Below are positions 1 through 5,173 of a DNA stretch of 5,596 bases, in pieces; the stretch's first letter is position 1; each line of letters opens with the position of its first letter. The translations under genes and the position numbers were made by a program. Under the pieces are notes generated by a model. It did no database searches, was not told the DNA's origin, and saw only the letters and a program-made list of their open reading frames with translations. Source of the stretch: Bacillota bacterium (lineage in GTDB: Bacteria; Bacillota; Clostridia; Lachnospirales; Lachnospiraceae). Location: assembly GCA_023428885.1 (NCBI GenBank), contig JAEYWQ010000375.1, positions 1 through 5,596 of the forward strand, written 5' to 3'.

Positions 1-1
1 A

Positions 2-178
2 TCCTATGCAGGGTCAAAGAGTATTGTAACCCTGGATATTGAAAAGGAAGAAGCAATTCGACAAGAATTTATATTAAAAGAAACAAGACAATTTATTCAG
101 GCCATTCAAAAAATGGGGATTAGCTTGACAGAAGCATCGCATATGCTGGTGAATTTATGGAAAGAGGAGGAGAAGTAG
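2..178 (+). CDS. GntR-family (YtrA-like) transcriptional regulator, C-terminal fragment
   Basis: The window opens inside this gene; 58 codons before a TAG stop are visible and the start lies upstream. The visible part is a charged helical tail: a short strand (SIVTLDIEKEE), then a long helix with QEFILKETRQFIQAIQKMG, then a final amphipathic helix (SLTEASHMLVNLWKEEE). This pattern matches the C-terminal dimerisation helices of the short YtrA-type GntR repressors, where a winged helix is followed by about 50 residues ending in a 'lgls.eel...l...w' helix. The DNA-binding domain is outside the window, so the call rests on the tail alone. YtrA regulators commonly autoregulate an operon of membrane or ABC-transport proteins. 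The immediately abutting downstream membrane protein gene fits that role. A different helical cytoplasmic protein cannot be excluded. Confidence 0.6.
   Translation, partial: SYAGSKSIVTLDIEKEEAIRQEFILKETRQFIQAIQKMGISLTEASHMLVNLWKEEEK
165..170 (+). promoter_or_regulatory. Ribosome binding site of the membrane protein gene
   Basis: A perfect AGGAGG lies inside the last codons of the GntR-type gene, 8 bases before the ATG at 179. The upstream stop (TAG, 176-178) directly touches this ATG, so the two genes are probably translationally coupled and the start at 179 is well supported. Confidence 0.85.
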
Positions 179-991
179 ATGGAGCAGTACAAACGCTTTA
201 TGTCTTTGTGGTATCTTTGCGGAAAATACACAGCTAAGCCAATTGCAGCAATTTTAACTCTTACCTTTTTTATACAAGGTGGTTTCATGATGTACTATTA
301 CAGGACGACGGAATTCACCTTTCATAAAGAAATTGGGTTTGATGAGATAAGTAATACTGTGATTTATCAAGAGCAGCCATGGTTTTGTCAGTTTGAAGAA
401 TTGCTCAGGCGCTGTCATATCGACCTAATCTTTTGGGTTGGGGCCTTACTGCTGGCGGTGGTAATCTTATTGAAGTATTCAAGGTATGAAAGTGTTGCAA
501 GTTCTAACATTACATATAAGGGACAATTAGTTTCTCAGAATGCTATATTGAATATTCAACTATTACATATCTCTACAAGCATAATTATCTTTGTGTGTAC
601 TTACATATTTTCGCTGTCATTTTGGTACAAGGTGTATTGCATTATCTTACCGGAGCAAGTACTAGCCGATCAAAGCCAGCTACTAAACCTTAAGGGTTGG
701 GAGTTTTTATCTCAAGTGATTCCGATAAATAATCACCTTGCTCCTCTTATGAACCTAATCGGACTTTTCTTCTTATCGGTTTCCTTACTCTATCTGCCTT
801 ATATGAGAAAGCAGGGAAAGAACGGGCTGGTTTATGTTTTATTGGGAGTCGTAAGCTATCTTTTCTTAGGGAATAGTCAACATATGCTAGGGTCACTAGT
901 AGAAATATGTATTTTCATCTTATGCACTCTTGAGATGTATCTAGAATTATATAAGAGAAGCCGTCATGTACGTAGATTCGTAATGGGATAA
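179..991 (+). CDS. Six-helix integral membrane protein of unknown function, partner of the GntR-type regulator
   Basis: I do not recognise the family. The 270-residue protein has about six hydrophobic segments, at roughly residues 20-40, 82-99, 130-149, 188-207, 216-231 and 238-255. There is a soluble loop of about 40 residues between helices 1 and 2 (42-81) and another of about 35 residues between helices 3 and 4. The C-terminus is strongly basic (YKRSRHVRRFVMG), which suggests a cytoplasmic end. There is no signal peptidase site, ATP-binding motif or catalytic motif. It starts directly on the stop of the regulator gene, so the pair forms one operon; with YtrA-type regulators the partner is often an ABC-2-type permease or another envelope-stress membrane protein. 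A permease role is therefore a contextual guess, weakened because no ATPase gene lies downstream within the operon. A stem-loop follows 1 base after the stop. Confidence 0.8.
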   Translation: MEQYKRFMSLWYLCGKYTAKPIAAILTLTFFIQGGFMMYYYRTTEFTFHKEIGFDEISNTVIYQEQPWFCQFEELLRRCHIDLIFWVGALLLAVVILLKYSRYESVASSNITYKGQLVSQNAILNIQLLHISTSIIIFVCTYIFSLSFWYKVYCIILPEQVLADQSQLLNLKGWEFLSQVIPINNHLAPLMNLIGLFFLSVSLLYLPYMRKQGKNGLVYVLLGVVSYLFLGNSQHMLGSLVEICIFILCTLEMYLELYKRSRHVRRFVMG

Positions 992-992
992 A

Positions 993-1027
993 CAAAGTCG
1001 CTATACAGAGAATTTACAGCGACTTTG
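993..1027. terminator. Stem-loop between convergent genes, probable bidirectional terminator
   Basis: CAAAGTCGCT (993-1002) pairs perfectly with AGCGACTTTG (1018-1027) around a 15-base loop. On the + side it is followed by CTATGTG, with no T-tract. On the - side it is followed by TTTAT, so it suits the reverse-strand small gene slightly better. It sits between two converging genes, which fits a shared terminator. Because the T-tract is poor in the + direction, read-through from the membrane protein operon is possible. Confidence 0.6.
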
Positions 1028-1066
1028 CTATGTGTTATGATTCCGTAAAAACTTATCTAGGAACCA

Positions 1067-1198
1067 TTATTTTGTAGTACTTTTATTTGACTTGTTCGTA
1101 TTTGGCGTTGTTACAACATTTGACACGCTATTAGATTCTGTAGCACCGTTTTTCGTTGAGTTTTTACCTTTGAAATTATTGCTTTTATTCTTAGCCAT
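1067..1198 (-). CDS. Small Asn/Lys/Ser/Thr-rich protein, candidate spore-associated protein
   Basis: A 43-codon gene on the reverse strand, beginning MAKNKSNNFKGKNS and ending NKSNKSTTK before TAA. About three quarters of the residues are Asn, Lys, Ser or Thr. There are no Cys, Trp, Tyr or His and almost no hydrophobic residues, so the product should be basic, soluble and unstructured. Support for a real gene: an ATG start, an AAAGGA ribosome site (1208-1213) 9 bases upstream, a possible forespore-type promoter further up, and a stem-loop beyond the stop. It fills an otherwise empty gap between oppositely oriented genes. The composition and the MAKNKSNNF-like start recall the minor small acid-soluble spore proteins of Bacillus and clostridia, but I cannot match it to a named Ssp family. 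It could instead be a non-conserved or spurious ORF. Confidence 0.5.
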   Translation of the reverse strand: MAKNKSNNFKGKNSTKNGATESNSVSNVVTTPNTNKSNKSTTK

Positions 1199-1207
1199 GT
1201 TCTTCTT

Positions 1208-1213
1208 TCCTTT
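1208..1213 (-). promoter_or_regulatory. Ribosome binding site of the small reverse-strand gene
   Basis: AAAGGA on the reverse strand, 9 bases before the ATG at 1198. It sits in a purine-rich run, which is typical for low-GC Firmicutes and is the main reason to believe the 43-codon gene is translated. Confidence 0.5.
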
Positions 1214-1240
1214 CTTTTTATAGTAAAGCTTTACAAAATT

Positions 1241-1269
1241 TAGTTTGGTTATTTCAATACTAATTATTC
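1241..1269 (-). promoter_or_regulatory. Possible sigma-G-like (forespore) promoter for the small gene
   Basis: Reading the reverse strand, GAATA (1265-1269) matches the Bacillus sigma-G -35 pattern GHATR. After 17 bases comes CAAACTA (1241-1247), which differs from the -10 pattern CATNHTA at one position. The -10 ends 42 bases before the ATG, so a start near 1234 would give a leader of about 36 bases. The elements are short and the region is AT-rich, so chance is a real alternative; no good sigma-A promoter was seen here. Confidence 0.3.
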
Positions 1270-1311
1270 ATCGAAAAATAAGTTATTATACAGCCGAGTT
1301 ACAAAATATGC

Positions 1312-1340
1312 TTGTCGAATTGAAAAGCACATGTTATAAT
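1312..1340 (+). promoter_or_regulatory. Extended -10 sigma-A promoter for the chemotaxis receptor gene
   Basis: TTGTCG (1312-1317, 4 of 6 matches to TTGACA), a 17-base spacer, and a perfect TATAAT (1335-1340) preceded by TG at 1332-1333 (extended -10). Transcription should begin near 1346-1348. This is the only well-formed promoter upstream of the receptor gene, giving a leader of about 100 bases. No sigma-D (motility) promoter is evident. Confidence 0.6.
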
Positions 1341-1348
1341 TTACCTCT

Positions 1349-1380
1349 GAGAGCAAAGGAGTTCCTTTAGCTCTCTTTTT
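1349..1380 (+). terminator. Hairpin with U-tract at the very start of the receptor transcript (terminator or leader attenuator)
   Basis: GAGAGC (1349-1354) plus AAAGGA (1355-1360) pairs with TCCTTT (1363-1368) plus GCTCTC (1370-1375), with one bulged A at 1369, followed by five T's (1376-1380). The shape is that of a + strand intrinsic terminator. It lies only about 2 bases after the predicted start of the receptor transcript. It may therefore attenuate or stabilise that transcript, or stop read-through from the membrane protein operon upstream. Confidence 0.65.
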
Positions 1381-1437
1381 GTATTTATAGGAATCTATTA
1401 GGAATGATTCAACATCATAAGACAATAAAAAATGTAT

Positions 1438-1444
1438 GGGGTGA
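1438..1444 (+). promoter_or_regulatory. Ribosome binding site deciding the receptor start at 1449
   Basis: GGGGTGA lies 4 bases before ATG 1449 and matches the GGAGGTGA anti-16S complement at six of eight positions. The alternative in-frame ATG at 1404 has only AGGA directly touching it, with no usable spacing, and would add 15 residues unlike family starts. ATG 1449 is therefore preferred. Confidence 0.6.
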
Positions 1445-1448
1445 AGAT

Positions 1449-2945
1449 ATGTTTGGACTAGGAAGAAAATATCAAGAATTAGAGAAAGAGAATGAGATTT
1501 TATCCTCACAAATAGCGCATTTGTCAAGTGGAGAGTTTGGAATACATGTTGATGAGAGTAGGATGACTAATCCAGCATTAAAGAATCTAATTACGACAGT
1601 TGACCTAATTAATGGATATATTGATGATATTTCAAGTGGCTTAGCCAGAATCTCAGCTGGTGATTTGAACTTTCGACAAGACAAGAGAGTCGTATACCAA
1701 GGTGATTTCCAACCGATCAAAAACGCAATGGATAAGATTTTATCTACCTTAAATAATTTATTTCTGCATATTAATTCGTTAATGCAAAGTATTGCACTAG
1801 TATCAGAGAACACGAAAGATGTTTCGGAAGTGATTGCATATAATGCAATAGAACAGACAAAACATATTGGGATTATTTCTTCAAAGTCACAAGAAGTTTA
1901 TGATTTATTTCAAATGAATCATGCACATATTAAAAATGTTTCTGATTATATTGATCAAACACAGAAAGAGTCCATACAAGGACAAGCATATATGCAACAT
2001 CTTCTGGATTCTATGAAAGCAGTGAGTCTTGCTTCCAATAACATTAATCAGGTGACAGATATTATACAGGCAATTTCCAAGCAAACAGGCTTATTAGCAC
2101 TGAATGCTTCCATTGAAGCTGCAAGAGCAGGAGAGGCAGGAAAAGGGTTTGCTATTGTGGCGGCAGAGATTAGTAAGTTAGCCACACAGACCGCAAATGC
2201 AGTAGAAGATACCAATGTCTTAATAAAAGAGAGTATGAAGCGTGTTAGTGAGAGTGAAAAGTATGTTGCTGATACTTCGAATAGCCTAGATCATATTCAT
2301 GAATCCATTGGAAAGATCAATGTTGAAAATCAGCAGATTGTAGAGGATTCCAATCAGCAAAGAGAAGCAATTGAGCAGATTGTAGAGTTGGTTAATGATA
2401 TCTCAGAACGTTTACAGTCCAATGTGCTAGCTGTAAAAGACAGTGCAAACAAAAATGAGACCTTGTTGGATCAGGTATCGAAGTTAAAAGATCTGCTAGC
2501 ATACTTTTCTACCAATCAGGATAAGGACGATCGCTTCTTATCTGCTAGTCAGGTTGGCCAACAAGCATCATCTTATATTAATCAGGTGGAAGCTCACTTA
2601 TCTGATATTACTATGGTTAATGATGTACTGAGATTATGTATGGAGGGAAAAGACAATGTAGAATGTGCATACTTAATCGGGGAAGATGCCCTTCAGGTTT
2701 CAGAAACTGTGATAAATACGAATATTCAGATTGATCTAACAAGTTTCTCACCTGGAAAACCAGGGGATAGCTATAAAAAGAAAAAATATTTTACACAAGC
2801 TATGTATCTTAGAGGTAGTAATTTTGCAACTTATGAATATATATCAAATGCTACCGGTAACCTATGCAAGACCTTTTCTCGATACCTAGAGATTAAGGGT
2901 GCTAGATATGTACTTTGCGTTGATATTGCACTGAAGCTAGCTTAG
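1449..2945 (+). CDS. Soluble methyl-accepting chemotaxis protein with C-terminal Cache/PDC-like sensor domain
   Basis: A cytoplasmic chemoreceptor of 498 residues that should signal through CheA/CheW. No transmembrane helix or signal peptide is present. Residues 1-30 form a short coiled coil (KYQELEKENEIL). Residues about 50-104 resemble a HAMP domain (ISAGDLNF, then GDFQPIKNAMDKIL). Residues about 112-353 form the helical signalling hairpin, whose tip reads QTGLLALNASIEAARAGE and continues GKGFAIVAAEISKLA (212-245). Most MCPs have Asn where this one has Gly214. Residues about 365-498 are not the usual CheR-tether tail. The KKKKYFTQA (443-451), YEYISNATG (462-470) and YVLCVDIAL (487-495) segments follow the Cache/PDC pattern of 'YF..A', a 'pY.s..tG' strand and a final 'GvDi.l' strand. 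The gene appears monocistronic: its own promoter lies upstream and a hairpin follows the stop. MCP identity is certain; the sensor assignment is likely; the ligand is unknown. Confidence 0.93.
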   Translation: MFGLGRKYQELEKENEILSSQIAHLSSGEFGIHVDESRMTNPALKNLITTVDLINGYIDDISSGLARISAGDLNFRQDKRVVYQGDFQPIKNAMDKILSTLNNLFLHINSLMQSIALVSENTKDVSEVIAYNAIEQTKHIGIISSKSQEVYDLFQMNHAHIKNVSDYIDQTQKESIQGQAYMQHLLDSMKAVSLASNNINQVTDIIQAISKQTGLLALNASIEAARAGEAGKGFAIVAAEISKLATQTANAVEDTNVLIKESMKRVSESEKYVADTSNSLDHIHESIGKINVENQQIVEDSNQQREAIEQIVELVNDISERLQSNVLAVKDSANKNETLLDQVSKLKDLLAYFSTNQDKDDRFLSASQVGQQASSYINQVEAHLSDITMVNDVLRLCMEGKDNVECAYLIGEDALQVSETVINTNIQIDLTSFSPGKPGDSYKKKKYFTQAMYLRGSNFATYEYISNATGNLCKTFSRYLEIKGARYVLCVDIALKLA

Positions 2946-2955
2946 AATCAAAGAT

Positions 2956-2979
2956 CAGGGTCTGAGAAATCAGGCCCTG
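2956..2979 (+). terminator. GAAA-tetraloop hairpin after the receptor gene
   Basis: CAGGGTCTGA (2956-2965) pairs fully with TCAGGCCCTG (2970-2979), with one G·U pair, closed by a GAAA loop. It begins 10 bases after the receptor stop codon. The following bases (TATTATACACTTTG) are only moderately T-rich, so it may act as a terminator or as a 3'-end stabiliser. Confidence 0.6.
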
Positions 2980-2985
2980 TATTAT

Positions 2986-3169
2986 ACACTTTGTTCAATC
3001 ATAGGAAATTGCAACGCAATATCCTATGATTGAAAGGCACTTCGTGCCGAGATGCACAAGACCGGGTAAGGTAAAATGTCGCAAAAATCGCGACACTCGG
3101 TCGGCGCGGGAACAAAGTGTGCTTTCTAAGGATCTTTGTTCGCGAGAGTGTGCGAAGCACACTTTGTTC
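2986..3169. repeat. Complex inverted-repeat element, MITE- or REP-like
   Basis: This gene-free stretch is packed with palindromes and is visibly richer in G and C than the flanking genes. ACACTTTGTTC (2986-2996) is inverted at 3110-3120 and repeated directly at 3159-3169. A hairpin at 2994-3034 has 13 bp, an A/A mismatch, 5 more bp and an AAC loop. GGCAC/GTGCC (3036-3048) forms a mini-hairpin. GACCGGGT (3060-3067) pairs with ACTCGGTC (3095-3102), enclosing GTCGC/GCGAC (3078-3094). GAACAAAGTGTGC (3110-3122) pairs with GCACACTTTGTTC (3157-3169). No ORF is present. It may be a non-autonomous repeat found elsewhere in the genome, or a structured RNA in the leader of the next operon; it matches no riboswitch I know. 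Confidence 0.65.
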
Positions 3170-3199
3170 TAAATTAATGTAGAATAAAGCGTTATTATG

Positions 3200-3208
3200 T
3201 GCTAAAAT
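3200..3208 (+). promoter_or_regulatory. Possible extended -10 element for the methyltransferase-nudC operon
   Basis: TGCTAAAAT (TG at 3200-3201, TAAAAT at 3203-3208) fits an extended -10 element. No convincing -35 lies 17 bases upstream. A start near 3215 would leave a leader of about 20 bases carrying the ribosome site. Weak support only; the operon could also be read from within or beyond the repeat element. Confidence 0.3.
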
Positions 3209-3223
3209 CTACTTATCATAAGG

Positions 3224-3230
3224 AAGGAGG
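3224..3230 (+). promoter_or_regulatory. Ribosome binding site fixing the start at 3238
   Basis: AAGGAGG, 7 bases before ATG 3238, an ideal arrangement. It rules out the upstream in-frame GTG at 3199, which would place this site inside the coding sequence. Confidence 0.85.
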
Positions 3231-3237
3231 AAAGCAT

Positions 3238-4245
3238 ATGATTGATTCAAAAAGTTGGGACTGGAAAAATGAAAAAGATACATTATGGCTGACTCCATGT
3301 GAAGAAAGTTATTATTTTTGTGAGAAATGGAAGCATGAAGGTAGGCGATCGATTCTTGATTTGGGCTGCGGTTTAGGTCGGCATTCCATATTATTTGCAA
3401 AAAAAGGTTTTAAGGTAACCTCAGTTGATTTATCAGAGTACAGTATTTCGCATCTTCGGGATTGGGAAGAAAGAGAGCAGCTATATATCCGCTCAAAAGT
3501 TTGTGATATTAAAAAACTCCCTTTTTCCGATAGTGCGTTTGACTGTATTTTTTCATATCATGTAGTATCACATACAGATTCAGATGGCATACATCAGATT
3601 TTAGATGAAATTAAGCGAGTCATAAAACCAGGTGGAGAAATATATCTCAGCTTGTGTTCCAAAGATGACTGGACCTTTGAGGATGCTGGTTTTCCGAGGA
3701 TTGATGAAAATACAGTCATTAAGACATATGAAGGTCCAGAGAAGGGCATACCACATTTCTATGTGAATTTGAATGACGTACGTAACTTGTTTGCTGATTT
3801 TAACATACAACAGATCCGTCATATCGATGATTGTTATAATCAGGGAAAAATTAAACATACCATGCATTACTATATTACTGCCACTTATGACAAGGAAGCA
3901 GTGAAACTAGATTATTCACATATTATTGGAAGAAAAGTAAGCGGTAAGATTGACCGTCCACTAGGAAGCAGACACCCAAGATTTGATAAATTAATCTATC
4001 CGATTAATTATGGTTATGTAGAGGGGGTTATGGCGAAAGACGGAGACGAGCAAGATGTCTACCTATTAGGGGTAGACCACCCTGTAAGCTCATATGAAGG
4101 GGTGGTTATTGCTGTATTACATCGATACAACGATATTGAAGATAAATGGATTGTAGCTCCTAAAGGTGTGAATTTCACAGATCGTGAGATTATGGATCAA
4201 GTTTATTTTCAAGAAAAATATTTTGATGTAGAAATATTTCGATAA
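3238..4245 (+). CDS. SAM-dependent methyltransferase fused to a type I inorganic pyrophosphatase-like domain
   Basis: A two-domain cytoplasmic protein of 335 residues. Residues 1 to about 215 are a class I (type 11-like) methyltransferase: ILDLGCGLGRHS (39-50) is the SAM-binding motif I, D64 in SVDLS ends strand 2, CDIKKLPF (89-96) is the next loop, FDCIFSYHVVSH (101-112) is the 'post-I' strand, and RVIKPGGEIYLSL (127-139) is the late motif. Residues about 229-335 resemble the compact pyrophosphatase seen as a separate ~110-residue protein in Firmicutes: DRPLGSRHP (239-247), YPINYGY (254-260), DGDEQD (268-273, the paired metal-binding Asp signature), then NDIEDKWIVAP (298-308), containing the further acidic residues and a Lys. 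The linker holds no internal ATG or ribosome site, so the fusion is genuine. The substrate of the methyltransferase is unknown. The reading frame ends 17 bases before nudC, forming an operon. Confidence 0.9.
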   Translation: MIDSKSWDWKNEKDTLWLTPCEESYYFCEKWKHEGRRSILDLGCGLGRHSILFAKKGFKVTSVDLSEYSISHLRDWEEREQLYIRSKVCDIKKLPFSDSAFDCIFSYHVVSHTDSDGIHQILDEIKRVIKPGGEIYLSLCSKDDWTFEDAGFPRIDENTVIKTYEGPEKGIPHFYVNLNDVRNLFADFNIQQIRHIDDCYNQGKIKHTMHYYITATYDKEAVKLDYSHIIGRKVSGKIDRPLGSRHPRFDKLIYPINYGYVEGVMAKDGDEQDVYLLGVDHPVSSYEGVVIAVLHRYNDIEDKWIVAPKGVNFTDREIMDQVYFQEKYFDVEIFR

Positions 4246-4252
4246 AGATATT

Positions 4253-4258
4253 AGGAGG
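4253..4258 (+). promoter_or_regulatory. Ribosome binding site of nudC
   Basis: AGGAGG in the 17-base gap between the two genes, 4 bases before ATG 4263. It supports co-transcription with the fusion gene and confirms the start. Confidence 0.8.
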
Positions 4259-4262
4259 AATT

Positions 4263-5099
4263 ATGTTAAATGAAATAGCACCACATTGTTTTCGTAACGA
4301 ATATAAGCTGGCAACACCAAAAGAAACAGATGTGGTTTTATATTTTGAAGATCAGCAGGTGGCTTTGATACAACGAGGGGAAGAGATACGATTACCAATA
4401 CTTGCAGAATTTAAAGAACATTATTTACTTGAAAACCCTGATTTAGAGTATCTTTTCTCGATTGATGATCAAGCATTCTTTCTGTTTATCGAGACAAAAA
4501 TAAGCATAGATAATCCATTTGTTCTTCATAAAACAGATGTATTTCGAGAGTTAAGCCCACAATATGAGGCTTTCGCTGGTAGCACAGCCAGTCAATTAAA
4601 TCGTTTTTATCATAATAATCTGTTTTGTGGGAGATGCCAGACCAGGATGCAACGTTCTAAGGTAGAACGTGCGGTAACCTGCCCATGCTGTAAGCAAATC
4701 ATCTATCCTAAGATATCTCCTGCTGTTATTGTTGCAATTACTGATGGAAACCGGCTTTTGATGACTCGCTATGCAGCTGGTAAGTATAAAAAATATGCCC
4801 TGGTTGCGGGCTATGTAGAAATCGGAGAAAGCTTCGAAGAGGCGGTACATCGGGAGGTCATGGAGGAAGTAGGATTAAAGATTAAGAATTTAAGATATTA
4901 TAAGAGTCAACCCTGGGCATTTTCAGATTCAATGATGGTGGGGTATTTTGCGGAATTAGATGGTAGCGATGCCATAACCCTACAAGAGAGTGAACTTGCA
5001 GAGGCAACATGGTTTAACATAGAGGATATTCCTGAGAATTCTAGTACCTTAAGTATAAGTCAAGAGTTGGTTCGTTGTATACGTGAAGGAAAGTATTGA
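4263..5099 (+). CDS. nudC: NADH pyrophosphatase (Nudix, zinc-ribbon), NudC family
   Basis: This enzyme hydrolyses the diphosphate bond of NAD(H) to give NMN(H) and AMP; E. coli NudC also removes NAD caps from RNA. The 278-residue protein has the full family layout. An N-terminal domain (1-115) precedes a zinc ribbon with C122xxC125 and C140xxC143. The Nudix domain follows, with a perfect Nudix box at 183-205 (G x5 E x7 REVMEEVGL). The NADH-diphosphatase hallmark SQPWAF then appears at 215-220, just after the box. Length is slightly above E. coli NudC (257). The product is cytoplasmic. It is the second gene of an operon with the methyltransferase-pyrophosphatase fusion. No hairpin terminator is evident after the stop. 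NAD-capped RNA as a substrate is an inference from the E. coli enzyme. Confidence 0.95.
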   Translation: MLNEIAPHCFRNEYKLATPKETDVVLYFEDQQVALIQRGEEIRLPILAEFKEHYLLENPDLEYLFSIDDQAFFLFIETKISIDNPFVLHKTDVFRELSPQYEAFAGSTASQLNRFYHNNLFCGRCQTRMQRSKVERAVTCPCCKQIIYPKISPAVIVAITDGNRLLMTRYAAGKYKKYALVAGYVEIGESFEEAVHREVMEEVGLKIKNLRYYKSQPWAFSDSMMVGYFAELDGSDAITLQESELAEATWFNIEDIPENSSTLSISQELVRCIREGKY

Positions 5100-5134
5100 T
5101 TGTTTTAGATAGCATCTCCATAAAGTGTCGAAAA

Positions 5135-5173
5135 TTGAAAAAATTTGAAATTCCCACTATAATTCCATATAAT
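5135..5173 (+). promoter_or_regulatory. Two overlapping tandem sigma-A promoters, 10 bp apart
   Basis: Promoter 1: TTGAAA (5135-5140), 17-base spacer, TATAAT (5158-5163). Promoter 2: TTGAAA (5145-5150), 17-base spacer, TATAAT (5168-5173). Both have a perfect -10, a 5-of-6 -35 and the optimal spacer, and they are shifted by one helical turn. A third TATAAT (5181-5186) has no partner -35. They would drive the CheX-like gene at 5229 with leaders of about 50-60 bases. Confidence 0.8.

Noticed and set aside
1320..1340. TTGAAA (1320-1325) as -35 for the TATAAT at 1335
   Set aside because: The spacer is only 9 bases; TTGTCG at 1312 gives 17 and the -10 is extended, so that pair is preferred.
1404..1448. 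Upstream in-frame ATG at 1404 as the receptor start
   Set aside because: Its AGGA touches the ATG with no spacing, and the added residues (MIQHHKTIKNVWGED) do not resemble family N-termini; ATG 1449 has GGGGTGA at a usable distance.
1264..1527. Reverse-strand ORF across the receptor promoter and start
   Set aside because: It covers the promoter, hairpin and receptor N-terminus, with no supporting signals; treated as chance.
2986..3169. Known riboswitch or CRISPR array in the palindromic region
   Set aside because: No SAM, c-di-GMP, T-box or other core motif I know is present, and the repeats are inverted and irregular rather than evenly spaced direct repeats with unique spacers.
3199..3237. 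GTG at 3199 as the start of the methyltransferase fusion
   Set aside because: The ideal AAGGAGG at 3224-3230 would then lie within the coding region, and no ribosome site precedes the GTG.
3601..3867. Reverse-strand ORF inside the methyltransferase gene
   Set aside because: It overlaps a clearly functional gene, has no ribosome site or recognisable domain, and is best explained as an out-of-frame shadow.
5100..5134. Intrinsic terminator after nudC
   Set aside because: No inverted repeat with a T-tract could be found; nudC transcripts may read into the downstream promoter region.
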